A stretch of 64,000 bases of DNA from Paradesulfitobacterium ferrireducens (GTDB lineage: Bacteria; Bacillota; Desulfitobacteriia; Desulfitobacteriales; Desulfitobacteriaceae): positions 61,993 to 125,992 of the forward strand of contig NZ_JAFLRH010000007.1 of NCBI RefSeq assembly GCF_017310645.1, given 5' to 3'. The position numbers were made by a program, and so were the translations under genes. The notes under the pieces are model-generated. The model saw only the letters and a list, made by a program, of their open reading frames with translations. It was not told where the DNA came from and did not search any database. Positions 19,158 through 27,447 of the stretch are shown one piece after another. Each line of letters opens with the position of its first letter. The stretch's first letter is position 1.

Positions 19158-20105
19158 CTAGTAGCTTAAAAGGATACCGTCCCGGTTAGGAAATAAATAG
19201 AAGGTTTCCTGGGCGATTTCCCCTGAATCATTCATGCGCACTTGGCCAGAGTAAAGAAAATCATCTTTTCCCCAATATCTTAAATCTACAAAATTAACCG
19301 TTCTTTCTTGATCATATTCGGGAACGACATGATAATATGGTGTAAACTGATCAAACACTTCGGCTAGCGCACCGTCCATGGCTGTCGCAATATAAGGATC
19401 TGCCTGGTCCCAGTTCGGCAAAACCCGCTCAATTTGAGGATGATGTCTGCGAATCGTACCGATACGAACTTGATGATCCTGGACAATTAAAAAATTCCAA
19501 CTAAAAGGCTTATAAAGAGCAGGTAAAATTTTAACCTCTCTTTTATTTTGAAGTTTATAGATCCTCATTATCATTTTCTTAAGTTGCTGACGTCCGTATT
19601 GTTTGGCTATAAGATAAATGACACTTAAAGCAAAAGCGGAGACAGAGGCCTGAAGCGCATATTGAGAATGATTAAGAAACGCTGCCGCTAAAAAGAAGGA
19701 GAAAATCACCGGGTCACTCAAAGTAATCATGTTCAGTGTAAATTTTTTCTTGGTAAAAGGCCAGAGTAACTGAGCGCCGAATGAGTTTAGCACATCAATC
19801 AGACCATGAGAAAGCGTACCTGCTAAAGTCCAAAAAAAGATGGAGTTCCAGGAAGTTTCCGGATAAAAGAAATGGAGAAGAGAACTAAGGCCTAGTGACA
19901 TAAGGCCTAATGCAGGCAAAGAATGGCTCTTGCCGCGGTGTTTAAGCAAATAATTTAATCTGCCTTTCAAATGGGATACAATATCTAAATCAGGCATCAT
20001 CGCACCCAGAGTGGCCCCAATAAAAATAGGATCATTAAGATTGAATGGGTGCCCGGCAATCGTACTTACAGCAGCTCCAATTAAACCATGTGTAATCGGA
20101 TCCAG
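19158..20105 (-). CDS. YdjM-type metal-dependent hydrolase family membrane protein (probable CTG start)
   Basis: A membrane protein of the YdjM/DUF457 group. N-terminal features are DPITHGLIGAA, a MMPDLDIV motif, HRGKSHS and GTLSHGLIDVLN, which place His and Asp residues at the membrane as in family members annotated as metal-dependent hydrolases; about five hydrophobic segments occupy the first 180 residues, followed by a soluble C-terminal domain (180-315). Start choice: a strong GGAGGTGG lies 6 bases before CTG at 20105, giving MDPITHGLIG, the canonical family start. The in-frame TTG at 20138 sits almost on the predicted transcription start and has no proper ribosome site. Function is not established for the family. 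Confidence 0.8.
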   Translation of the reverse strand: MDPITHGLIGAAVSTIAGHPFNLNDPIFIGATLGAMMPDLDIVSHLKGRLNYLLKHRGKSHSLPALGLMSLGLSSLLHFFYPETSWNSIFFWTLAGTLSHGLIDVLNSFGAQLLWPFTKKKFTLNMITLSDPVIFSFFLAAAFLNHSQYALQASVSAFALSVIYLIAKQYGRQQLKKMIMRIYKLQNKREVKILPALYKPFSWNFLIVQDHQVRIGTIRRHHPQIERVLPNWDQADPYIATAMDGALAEVFDQFTPYYHVVPEYDQERTVNFVDLRYWGKDDFLYSGQVRMNDSGEIAQETFYLFPNRDGILLSY

Positions 20106-20147
20106 TTTGCTCCACCTCCAAGTGGGACTATTTTTCAAACCTCTTCC

Positions 20148-20156
20148 ATTATAACA
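20148..20156 (-). promoter_or_regulatory. Extended -10 promoter of the YdjM-like gene
   Basis: TGTTATAAT on the minus strand is an extended -10 element (TGnTATAAT). No good -35 is seen. Transcription should start near 20141, which leaves a leader just long enough for the GGAGGTGG site of the CTG start. Confidence 0.6.
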
Positions 20157-20204
20157 TACTCAAAGGCAAAACGAAGTTGAAGATTTTACTATTTTTTAAG
20201 AATC

Positions 20205-20232
20205 AAAAAACGCCTTCTATTGGAAGAAGGCG
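20205..20232 (-). terminator. Terminator of the BON-domain gene
   Basis: CGCCTTCT/AGAAGGCG 8-bp perfect stem with a 6-nt loop and a TTTTTT tail on the minus strand. Confidence 0.93.
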
Positions 20233-20268
20233 GCTAAAAACCTCAAATTCTTTAACCGTAAATATTGT

Positions 20269-21153
20269 TCACTTGCTCCAATGCGCCGCCACTTGAATCG
20301 AATTATTTACCCGGCTGATTCCTTCAATATGTTGCACCAGTGCTTCGGCAATCTCTCGATCTTCATCCGAATACACTTCGCCGGTAAGAAAGGCAATTCC
20401 GTTTTGAACGACAGCCCGGACCTGAGCCGAGTTTAAACCATGCCGACCAAGCTTGGCTACCAACTGCTCAGTCAGGCGCAGATCTTCTCCTTGGGAACGG
20501 TGACGGGTGAAGATCTCACTCACCACTGCTTTGACTCCGGGAACCCGGTAAGCTGTCTCCACCGCCCACTCCAATTCCTCCTGAGTATCTACCAGACCGG
20601 AAAGCGTAACGACTCCTTTATGAGCGGATGTTTTAATTTCCTGGGCATTAACCCACGGAGAATCAACCATGGCATCTTCCACTCTATTAACCAAGGAAGC
20701 ATCATCCACATCCTTATCCAATAGTTGAATCTCACTGCGAATCTCTTTAACTCCCCGAGCCTGGATTGCTAATCTCTCAGCCAGCCTTTCCGTACCCCGT
20801 GTATCCGCATGACCGAACAGAGTAACAACTCCCCGGCTCACCCGGCAGCCAAGCTTATGAATCCTGGAATCCCTTGATTGTCCAAATCGTCTAAGGATGT
20901 CGGCTTCAATATCCTTATCATCTATCTCCCCGTCCAAAGATACTGTTAAACTGTTGTCTAACGTTTGGACCCCGTCAATCCGGGAAACCCTGTCACCGAT
21001 GAAATTTTTCTCAGCTAAGCTGTCGACGGTGCCCCATAAGTTAATCTGGTCACCACGCACTTCATAGCGGATACCCTCTCCGCTTTCCCCGAAATGCGTT
21101 TGGATCAATTCCCTCAAATCTGCAAGTATTTCTTTCTCGGAACGCTTCTGCAT
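20269..21153 (-). CDS. Four-BON-domain protein
   Basis: A 294-residue protein made of four successive BON repeats (about 5-75, 80-145, 150-215, 225-292). Each shows the pattern V..G.V.L.G.V......A...A..V.GV..V.N, for example GVVTLFGHADTRGTERLAE, GVVTLSGLVDTQEELEWA and GIAFLTGEVYSDEDREIAE. BON domains bind phospholipid or other surfaces in OsmY-like and mechanosensitive proteins. No signal peptide or membrane helix is seen, so the protein should be cytoplasmic, unlike OsmY. Its role is unknown; a stress function is a guess by family. It has its own terminator and is probably transcribed alone. Confidence 0.85.
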   Translation of the reverse strand: MQKRSEKEILADLRELIQTHFGESGEGIRYEVRGDQINLWGTVDSLAEKNFIGDRVSRIDGVQTLDNSLTVSLDGEIDDKDIEADILRRFGQSRDSRIHKLGCRVSRGVVTLFGHADTRGTERLAERLAIQARGVKEIRSEIQLLDKDVDDASLVNRVEDAMVDSPWVNAQEIKTSAHKGVVTLSGLVDTQEELEWAVETAYRVPGVKAVVSEIFTRHRSQGEDLRLTEQLVAKLGRHGLNSAQVRAVVQNGIAFLTGEVYSDEDREIAEALVQHIEGISRVNNSIQVAAHWSK

Positions 21154-21250
21154 TAATCTCCCTCCAGTACGCTTATTTTCTCACCGGAGGAAATTTTTAT
21201 CCAGCTAAAGAAGTTTTCAATGTTCTTTTATCCTTGAATCGTTCCAAAGT

Positions 21251-22087
21251 CTAGATGAACTTGGTCTTAAAATATATCTCCAAGTTATTTACTACCGCTT
21301 CCGGAATGGGCAAATCTCCTATTCTCACCTGACTGAAAGGACCATGGTAATCACTGCCCCCTGTAACTATAAGCTCTTTTTCTTTTGCCACCTTTTCATA
21401 ATGATTCATTAAGGTTTGCCGGTTTTCCCAATACCCATAATAGACTTCAAGCCCGGTCGTACGGGCTGCCAGGAGTTCCCTGACCAATTCCTGTTTCCGG
21501 ATAAGTCCTGGGTGAGCAAGGACAGGCAGCCCCTGGCAACTGTAGACTAAATCAACTGCTTCCTCATAAGGATGTTTAAGGAAGGGCAGGTAAGCTACTC
21601 CTCCAGGCTGAAAGTAACTTAGGATCTTCTGCCCGGTAAGCCCTTTATTCATATGGTAAAGCACCCGCATGATATGAGCCTTGCTCACTGCCCCTTCAGA
21701 ACTGGCCTCCTGCTCTACCTTTTGCCACTCTAGAGCAAAGCCGTCCTGTTGCAAAAGCTTTACCATGTCAAAGGCCAATTGCGTTCTAAAGTCGCGCAAC
21801 TCTTTCAAGCGGCTTTGCAAAAGGGAATTTTCAATGTTTGCGAAGTATCCCAAAAGATGAATTTCCTGGCCCTTATACGAAGTCAAAAACTCCACGCCCG
21901 GGATTATTTTTAAACTTGAGCCAGATGCTGATACAAGTTCTTGCGCTTTCCCGACTCCCTGCGTGGTTTCGTGGTCTGTAAGCGCCAGAACATCTACTTG
22001 ATTGTCAAGGGCAAGCTTTACAATTTCTTCTACAGAATGAACTCCATCAGATTCCTCAGTATGCACATGCAGATCAATTTTCACCAA
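21251..22087 (-). CDS. PHP domain phosphoesterase (RNase AM / 3',5'-nucleoside bisphosphate phosphatase type)
   Basis: A 278-residue PHP-fold protein. Metal-binding motifs are DLHVHTEESDG at the N-terminus, ALTDHETTQG near 35, GVEFLTSYKGQEIHLLGYF near 65-85, the LAHPGL motif near 190 and GGSDYHGP near 245. The length and layout match the YciV/TrpH group, which removes the 3' phosphate of pAp-type nucleotides and short RNA ends using three metal ions. ATG at 22087. Transcribed from its own unit, divergent from tRNA-Trp. Confidence 0.87.
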   Translation of the reverse strand: MVKIDLHVHTEESDGVHSVEEIVKLALDNQVDVLALTDHETTQGVGKAQELVSASGSSLKIIPGVEFLTSYKGQEIHLLGYFANIENSLLQSRLKELRDFRTQLAFDMVKLLQQDGFALEWQKVEQEASSEGAVSKAHIMRVLYHMNKGLTGQKILSYFQPGGVAYLPFLKHPYEEAVDLVYSCQGLPVLAHPGLIRKQELVRELLAARTTGLEVYYGYWENRQTLMNHYEKVAKEKELIVTGGSDYHGPFSQVRIGDLPIPEAVVNNLEIYFKTKFI

Positions 22088-22340
22088 AAGCGCTCCCCTC
22101 TGCCGGGTTAGACTAACTTATTTTATTTTGAACCATTGTTAGGCTATTCTGGCTTTCAGACATAAAATCCTGCTTATTGCTTCTTTTAGCTCAAAATTTT
22201 TGGGGAACAACTTTTACTTAGCCTAATACTTTTAAGAGGACAAAGTCAACTTTATTAACACACTTTCATAAACAAATATTGGTTAGCAAATAATTAGCAA
22301 AATAATTAGCAAATAATTTATACATTATTTGTAATTATTA

Positions 22341-22369
22341 TTGACACGCTCTGTGATTTCAGTTATAAT
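22341..22369 (+). promoter_or_regulatory. Consensus promoter of tRNA-Trp
   Basis: Exact TTGACA (22341-22346), 17-base spacer, exact TATAAT (22364-22369), 31 bases before the mature tRNA. This is the best sigma-A promoter in the window. Confidence 0.95.
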
Positions 22370-22399
22370 TCAATTCGTCACTATTTTGGGAGGGAATAC

Positions 22400-22473
22400 A
22401 GGGGATTAGTTTAATGGTAGAACAGCGGTCTCCAAAACCGTTAGTGTGGGTTCGACTCCTGCATCCCCTGCCA
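22400..22473 (+). tRNA. tRNA-Trp (CCA anticodon)
   Basis: A 74-base tRNA with a 7-bp acceptor stem (AGGGGAT/ATCCCCT), D-arm, anticodon loop CTCCAAA carrying CCA, T-arm containing GGTTCGACTCC, and an encoded 3' CCA. Transcribed alone, with a consensus promoter and a strong terminator. Confidence 0.97.
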
Positions 22474-22486
22474 GAGGAAACACAGA

Positions 22487-22512
22487 CGCCGCAAGGATTT
22501 GCGGCGCTTTTT
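22487..22512 (+). terminator. Terminator of tRNA-Trp
   Basis: CGCCGCAA/TTGCGGCG 8-bp stem, GGAT loop, C then TTTTT. Confidence 0.95.
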
Positions 22513-22592
22513 GTTATTTTGGGGTTTATAGTTTTTAGCCCAAGTTTGACAGCATCCTAGCAATACCAAGGGTTTGTGGGTGTGAGTTTGCA

Positions 22593-23140
22593 CTACATGC
22601 TAATTAACCCCGCCCCGCGATTACCGGCGAAGACGCACTGCTGTACACCAAACTCGTTTTTACAGCGTTTCAGAATATCTGGAACCGTATTCTTATCCGG
22701 AGTCTCACCGGAAAAGACCTCATGAGTGATTGGCAGACCATCCGGTGTCACTAACAAACCAAGCTCTACCTGCTCCAGATCAGATCGGTGGGTACGGGAG
22801 TACCCATGCTCCGCAATCGGGTTCAGGTCATCAATCGAACCAACGACCCGATTTTGTAGGAGTGACTCAAGTTTAAGGATAATCTGCTCGATTTCTTTAT
22901 CGGAGTAGGCATCAATGTTGCCCAAGCTGGCAATACGGCGCTTCTTGACAGTTTTTCCTTCCCGGTATGATTGTCTGCTCTGCCAGTTCCCAATCCCCAG
23001 TGTCTCCACTCCGGCAATCCCAAACGGGGTATAAAGGGAAGCATTGAAAAACCCGGTCTTCTCTAAAAGCTGTAAAAAAACGTAGAATAATTCTGGTCCG
23101 ACGGAATGCTGCAGCACCTCGCCTCATAAGCCTCACAGAC
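22593..23140 (-). pseudogene. Decayed IS1634/IS4-type transposase fragment
   Basis: The longest frame (22593-23117) joins pieces typical of IS1634-like transposases: KKRRIASLGNIDAYSDKEIE near residue 58-80, VELGLLVTPDGLPITHEVFS and TPDKNTVPDILKRCKNEFG, ending GNRGAGLISM where active copies read GDRGMVS. The N-terminal part is a scramble of frames, the usual centre is missing, and no C-terminal DDE half follows. It is therefore an inactive remnant. It lies 120 bases after tRNA-Trp, at the edge of the methyltransferase island. Confidence 0.75.
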
Positions 23141-23244
23141 CCGGCTCTTTTCCACGATCTCCGGCTGGCCCTGGGGATTTCCGGCTTAATAGCGAGATGA
23201 AAGTTAGGCTCCCAGGTAATTTCAATTTGGAAGGGGTCAATATA

Positions 23245-23494
23245 AAACTTTCTTCTGTAGCACGCGATGTCTTAAGCAAATCCGGCTATGATTGAGGCCA
23301 TGATACAAGGGCAGGAGAATCCGGAAACCCTTTCTGAAATGGCTAAAGGCAAGCTAAAAAGCAAAAAGGCTGATCTTCAAAGGGCCATGCATGGTTTAAT
23401 GGGTATACATCAAAAAATCATGCTGGATACTCAACCTATCCACCCAATTGGTGCTGAGAGCTCACGACAGTCAGAGCTTCATCGTCTCGTCTAA
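23245..23494 (+). pseudogene. IS110-family transposase fragment, frameshifted
   Basis: The plus strand encodes VARDVLSKSGYD, a stop, then in the next frame IEAMIQGQENPETLSEMAKG and KLKSKKADLQRAMHGLMG. These match the middle of IS110/IS1111 transposases (family pattern SG..ML.ALI.GE.DP..LAELA.G..R.K...L..AL.G). A frameshift separates the two parts and both ends are missing. The rest of the gap up to 23680 holds no recognisable gene. Confidence 0.65.
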
Positions 23495-23680
23495 AGCGAA
23501 AAGCTAGTGGAAAGCCTTTTTGTCGAAGACTCCGCTGACTTGGTTTTGCTGGTTACCTCTGGACAGAAATTTCTTCAGCTACCCACATTCGTACGACTTG
23601 TTCGCTGGGCCGCAGCAAACTTTCGATTATAGCTAACTCACTACACCATCCCCTCAGCTCTTGCCGGAATCCTCGGAATT

Positions 23681-24925
23681 CTACGAGACCCCGTGATTAA
23701 TTCTTCTAAGTCCTCTAAGTATGGTATACAACAGCAAGGCACATGCCTCAACAGCCGCGATCACTATACCCATCGGAACCGCCGTATTGCCGCCCCCCAG
23801 GCCCACGAGGGGAGCCAAAACGGCTCCGAAGATAAAGGGAAGGAGACCAAGAATAGCTGAAGCACTCCCGGCCGCGCGGCCGTAGTTCTCCATGGCCAAA
23901 GAGGAGCCCGCTGTTCCTACGATGCCGACGCTTGACACCACGAGAAACAGAGGCGGCAAAATAGCAGGCAGCCCAGCACCCAGCAAGATCACGGCCAGCA
24001 AACTGATGCCGCCCGTCGCGGCCAGACCGAGGCCCGTGACAAAGAGTTTCGTCAATCGAATCCGGCCTGCCAGTCTCCCGGTGATTTGTCCTGCCAGGAT
24101 AATGCCCAAGCCATTCGTGGCAAAAATTAGGCTGAACCTCTGTGGAGAAACTCCGTAGATGTTCTGGATGACAAACGGTGAGCCTGAAATATAGGCGAAC
24201 ATGGCAGCACTGACAAACCCCTGGGGCAAAGCATATCCCATAAACTCGCGATCTCTGACGAGGACGCGGAATGTGGTCAGCGTGTTCGTGATTCCCGCTT
24301 GAGAACGTTGTTGCACAGCCAACGTCTCCGGCAAACTGAAAAGAACACTCAGGAACATCACGGTTCCAACCAGGAACAGGACGGCGAAAACCCCGCGCCA
24401 AGAGGTAAATTGCAGCAGTTGCCCCCCTATAATGGGTGCCAAAATAGGCGCAGCACCGTTGACCAGCATAAGTTGGGCTGTGAATTTTGTCATTTCCGCA
24501 CCGGAGTAGAGGTCCCGGACAATAGCCCGGGAAATCACTATTCCGGCAGAGCCCGCCAGCCCTTGAACGAAGCGGAGAATAATTAAGTTCCAAACCGAAG
24601 GACTCAGCGCGCAGAGGAGGGAAGATGCCGCATATACGACCAGTCCCACCAGAAGGGGAAAACGGCGGTCACGAACGTCACTTTGCGCTCCGGCCAGCAG
24701 TTGCCCTATGGATAGACCAAGCAGGCAAGCAGTCAGACTGAGCTGGGCAATCGATGTGCTAGTGTGAAGATCCCCGGCCAAGGACGGCAGGGAAGGCAAA
24801 TACATATCAATGGATAGGGGCGCAAAAGCTGCCAGCGCTCCCAATACCAAGGTTATCCCCAATTTACGGGTTCCCGTAAATTGGGGCAGACCCCTGCTGA
24901 GACCATATTTATCGTTGTTCATCAA
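23681..24925 (-). CDS. Bcr/CflA family MFS drug efflux transporter
   Basis: A 414-residue, 12-helix MFS protein. Bcr/CflA signatures are APLSIDMYLPSLPSLA in TM1, GQLLAGAQSDVRDRRFPLL (motif A region), RFVQGLAGSAGIVISRAIVRDL in TM4 and INGAAPILAPIIGGQLL-like text in TM5. Members export bicyclomycin, chloramphenicol, sulfonamides or cysteine; the substrate here is unknown. The start region has tandem Met codons (24925, 24922) with only a weak ribosome site. It is the last gene in the minus-strand direction of the methyltransferase island and shares the raised G+C of 25-29 kb. A link to methyl metabolism is not evident. Confidence 0.87.
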   Translation of the reverse strand: MMNNDKYGLSRGLPQFTGTRKLGITLVLGALAAFAPLSIDMYLPSLPSLAGDLHTSTSIAQLSLTACLLGLSIGQLLAGAQSDVRDRRFPLLVGLVVYAASSLLCALSPSVWNLIILRFVQGLAGSAGIVISRAIVRDLYSGAEMTKFTAQLMLVNGAAPILAPIIGGQLLQFTSWRGVFAVLFLVGTVMFLSVLFSLPETLAVQQRSQAGITNTLTTFRVLVRDREFMGYALPQGFVSAAMFAYISGSPFVIQNIYGVSPQRFSLIFATNGLGIILAGQITGRLAGRIRLTKLFVTGLGLAATGGISLLAVILLGAGLPAILPPLFLVVSSVGIVGTAGSSLAMENYGRAAGSASAILGLLPFIFGAVLAPLVGLGGGNTAVPMGIVIAAVEACALLLYTILRGLRRINHGVS

Positions 24926-25022
24926 ATCTTTTGACCACCCTTAGCTGCCATGCGTCCTTATGATTTATGATATTTCATGTTTCAATGTTTCAAGCCTTTG
25001 ACGGCCTTGCTTGTTTCGGTAA

Positions 25023-25346
25023 TTATTCCTCATCATCCTCAAATTCGATCAGCACGTTCTGCGGCAAAGCCAGCTTGCCCGCGATCTCTACCTCTTTAAT
25101 AATCGCGGTAGGCACCGGGCAGGCCGCATGCTTACAGTATTTACGCGCCAGGTGAAAAACCGGGGAATCACCGACTTTAGCAAAGCACTCCTTAAAGGCG
25201 TCCACCTGTGTAAGCTCTTTCTCCATCGGTTGCAAATTCGGACATTCCGTTTTAAAAATAATATCTACCTGACGCCCATTCTGGGAACTTGCTGAAATTT
25301 CCGAGTGAAAACCGCAAATACCCGCCTTGACTTTGGCCACCTTCAT
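25023..25346 (-). CDS. Small cysteine-containing conserved protein (DUF6951-like)
   Basis: A 107-residue soluble protein with five Cys: CGFHSEI near 11, ECPNLQP near 34, ECFAKVG near 53, and YCKHAACPVP near 70-76, which suggests metal or thiol chemistry. Similar small proteins are known next to corrinoid methyltransferase genes, and I believe this is the DUF6951 type, though no reaction is known. ATG at 25346 has GGAGGGG in front. It lies downstream of the MetH-activation-like gene on the same strand, so a role in corrinoid upkeep or methyl transfer is inferred from context only. Confidence 0.72.
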   Translation of the reverse strand: MKVAKVKAGICGFHSEISASSQNGRQVDIIFKTECPNLQPMEKELTQVDAFKECFAKVGDSPVFHLARKYCKHAACPVPTAIIKEVEIAGKLALPQNVLIEFEDDEE

Positions 25347-25511
25347 CGTTTATCCCCTCCACCAAAATATCAAGAGCCCAGGCTAATCCGTTCGACGCGG
25401 CACAACCTGCCTTCGAGGCAATGTATCGCATGATCGTGATACCACCTTGCCTGATCCGCCCAATACGGGACAAACTCTTGTCTAAGACACCCCTTCTTGT
25501 CCAGGACCATC

Positions 25512-26225
25512 CTAACCCATCTTCGCCCCGGAGACGACTTTGTTCATAGGGCAATTTCCTCGCAAAGTGCAAAAATCGCAATGCTTCTGTCCATTGTGCT
25601 CAGGCAAGTCGTTTCCAACTCCCATCACCATACTCACCGATTTTCGGGGAAGCATTAAGTTTGAATCGTTGAGACTCAACCCGATTCGCTCCGGTTGCGC
25701 TATACGGAACAAAACCTGTTGATCCTCCAGTCTCTTCCAGTAGGAATGTCCGGGTCCCAGCGGAATGGAGGTTTTCAGGCCCAATTCGAGATACTTTTTT
25801 TCCATTCCACTCAAGGCCATAGAACTTCCCAGGGCAATGAACGTGGATCCCACAGAATCCAGAACATAGGCCCGAGAGATGTTCCCACTCTGCTGGTACA
25901 ACGATATCTGTTCATCAATTTTCGCGCCGATCGTCATGACGAATATGAGCAGCTTCTCTGCTGATCCGGCGCATTTTACCAAAAGCCTGCTGGTAAGGCG
26001 TAATCCGCCCTTTAAACGCAACTCGTTCCTGCCGGCGCCCTCCACCTCTACTTCAGTCCAAATCGCCCTGGGTTCCACTAAAGTGGTCGACTCTGCCAAG
26101 ACGTCCTCATAAAGGTCCACTATACTCTGCCGGGGAGGGTGTTGGCCGTCATTTCCCTCAGCCCGCAGGACATCCTCAACCCCAACCTCCGGCAGCGGTA
26201 GATTCCGGATTACCGGTTCCGCCAT
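25512..26225 (-). CDS. MetH activation-domain-like protein with C-terminal cysteine motif
   Basis: A 237-residue stand-alone protein resembling the activation domain of B12-dependent methionine synthase. The stretch PGHSYWKRLEDQQVLF, then IGLSLNDSNLMLPRKSVS, matches the family pattern P.GY..W.L..Q..LF....IG..L..S.LM.P.KSVS, the SAM-binding region used in reductive methylation of cob(II)alamin. The C-terminus has CDFCTLRGNC (C-x2-C-x5-C), absent from MetH, which could hold an Fe-S cluster. ATG at 26225 follows GGGGGAGG. Its place between URO-D and DUF6951-like genes suggests it reactivates one of the island's corrinoid proteins. Confidence 0.83.
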   Translation of the reverse strand: MAEPVIRNLPLPEVGVEDVLRAEGNDGQHPPRQSIVDLYEDVLAESTTLVEPRAIWTEVEVEGAGRNELRLKGGLRLTSRLLVKCAGSAEKLLIFVMTIGAKIDEQISLYQQSGNISRAYVLDSVGSTFIALGSSMALSGMEKKYLELGLKTSIPLGPGHSYWKRLEDQQVLFRIAQPERIGLSLNDSNLMLPRKSVSMVMGVGNDLPEHNGQKHCDFCTLRGNCPMNKVVSGAKMG

Positions 26226-26361
26226 TGTTCCTCCCCCTTATCCAGAAAATCAGAGGCCAGAAGCCAAAGGCCGGAAAAAAGTTCAACGATCGGACCCTGA
26301 CCATCCACAGCCTCCAAAAGGCCCAATAAACTCCATGGCCTCCCAAGTCGCTTCGGGATCA

Positions 26362-27294
26362 CTAAGAGGCATCCAGTGAGCGGTACAGCGCTCGCAGTCC
26401 CTCAATGTCCATGCCCTCAAACAGGCCGCTGTTCGTCCCAAGTATAAATCTTTTATCCCGCGCAAGTTGTTGAGCGGAGTGGAGCAGCTCCTGCCGCATA
26501 ACCGGATCTCCGGCCTTTTCAGCATCACCAGCATCAAGATGGCCCCAGAGGCAGAGACTGTTGCCCACTTTGGCCTGCAACCTGCTTATATCCATCCCAG
26601 AGGCGCGGTCCACACAGTGTAACCCGGCAAAGCCGGCTTCGATGACATCCTCAACGACGTCCCAATAGCGGCCATCGGAATGATAAAAGACAGGCAGGCC
26701 ACTCCTCTCAGCTAGCGCAACCTGTCTGGACAGGGAAGGGAAAAAATATTCCCTTAGCACGGATGGTTGAAGCATGAGGCCTTTGCTGAAAGCAATGTCA
26801 TCCGCCAGAATGATGCCATCGATTCCACTTTCGGCCAAAAGCCGGATGAGTGATCCGTTCAGTTCCTCTACAGAACGAATAAAGCCTTTGAGAATCAAAG
26901 GGGATGAGCGGGGCAGAAGGAGAAATTCCTGAAAGCCCATGGTGCGCAGACCCCACTCGAATGCTCCGTCGAGCAGAGCAAAAGTAAACAGGGAAGTCTC
27001 TGTCGTCCATTCCTTCAGCGCCGGCCACACTGTCTCACCGGAGGCGGGCAGGCGTTTTCCCTGCTCAGGATAAATGGGAGAGAGTGTGAAAATGTCCAAA
27101 TTCATTACGGCCACAAAGGCACGCCTTTCCTGGAAGCCGACCTCAGGGCAGTTTAATGCCTTTTGAATGAGGGAGTCAGCAATACACAACTCCCCCTTGG
27201 GAACTCGCTCCCTCACGCCCTCCGCAATGCTCCGGGCAACCCACTCCCGTTGACTGTTTTCCTTGCGTTTATCCATATCCGCCACTTCACTCAC
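26362..27294 (-). CDS. URO-D family (uroporphyrinogen decarboxylase-like) methyltransferase homologue
   Basis: A roughly 310-residue TIM-barrel protein of the URO-D/MtaA/CmuA superfamily. Visible parts are IILADDIAFSKGLMLQP, LPVFYHSDGRYWDVVED (HSDG in place of the HxCG zinc motif of MtaA), GLHCVDRASGMDI and LCLWGHLD. It is shorter and clearly different from the two 390-415-residue URO-D proteins of the same operon. Start: GTG at 27294 has AGGA six bases upstream; ATG at 27276 is the alternative. Its substrate is unknown. It follows the corrinoid activator gene. Confidence 0.8.
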   Translation of the reverse strand: MSEVADMDKRKENSQREWVARSIAEGVRERVPKGELCIADSLIQKALNCPEVGFQERRAFVAVMNLDIFTLSPIYPEQGKRLPASGETVWPALKEWTTETSLFTFALLDGAFEWGLRTMGFQEFLLLPRSSPLILKGFIRSVEELNGSLIRLLAESGIDGIILADDIAFSKGLMLQPSVLREYFFPSLSRQVALAERSGLPVFYHSDGRYWDVVEDVIEAGFAGLHCVDRASGMDISRLQAKVGNSLCLWGHLDAGDAEKAGDPVMRQELLHSAQQLARDKRFILGTNSGLFEGMDIEGLRALYRSLDAS

Positions 27295-27447
27295 ACCTAT
27301 TCCTAAACATAACTGGAAAAACCAACGTGACCACAACCGGGGGCAGGCAGCGAAAGGACAACCAAAGACTCTTGGCATAAACCCCTACTTGTCGCGCTTA
27401 TGGGACTCATCAAATTTACCGGCCTCAAAAGCCTTATGAAGCGAAAT

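Noticed and set aside
23748..24593. 281-residue frame inside the Bcr/CflA gene
   Set aside because: Same strand, other frame, with composition typical of a shifted membrane-protein gene in GC-rich DNA; the 414-residue frame has clear MFS motifs.
25252..25581. 109-residue minus-strand frame spanning the gap between the DUF6951-like and MetH-activation-like genes
   Set aside because: It overlaps both supported genes, has no ribosome site and no family resemblance; the 165-base gap itself is better read as untranslated.
26283..26537. 84-residue minus-strand frame after the short URO-D gene
   Set aside because: It mostly overlaps the end of that gene in another frame and has no ribosome site or domain.
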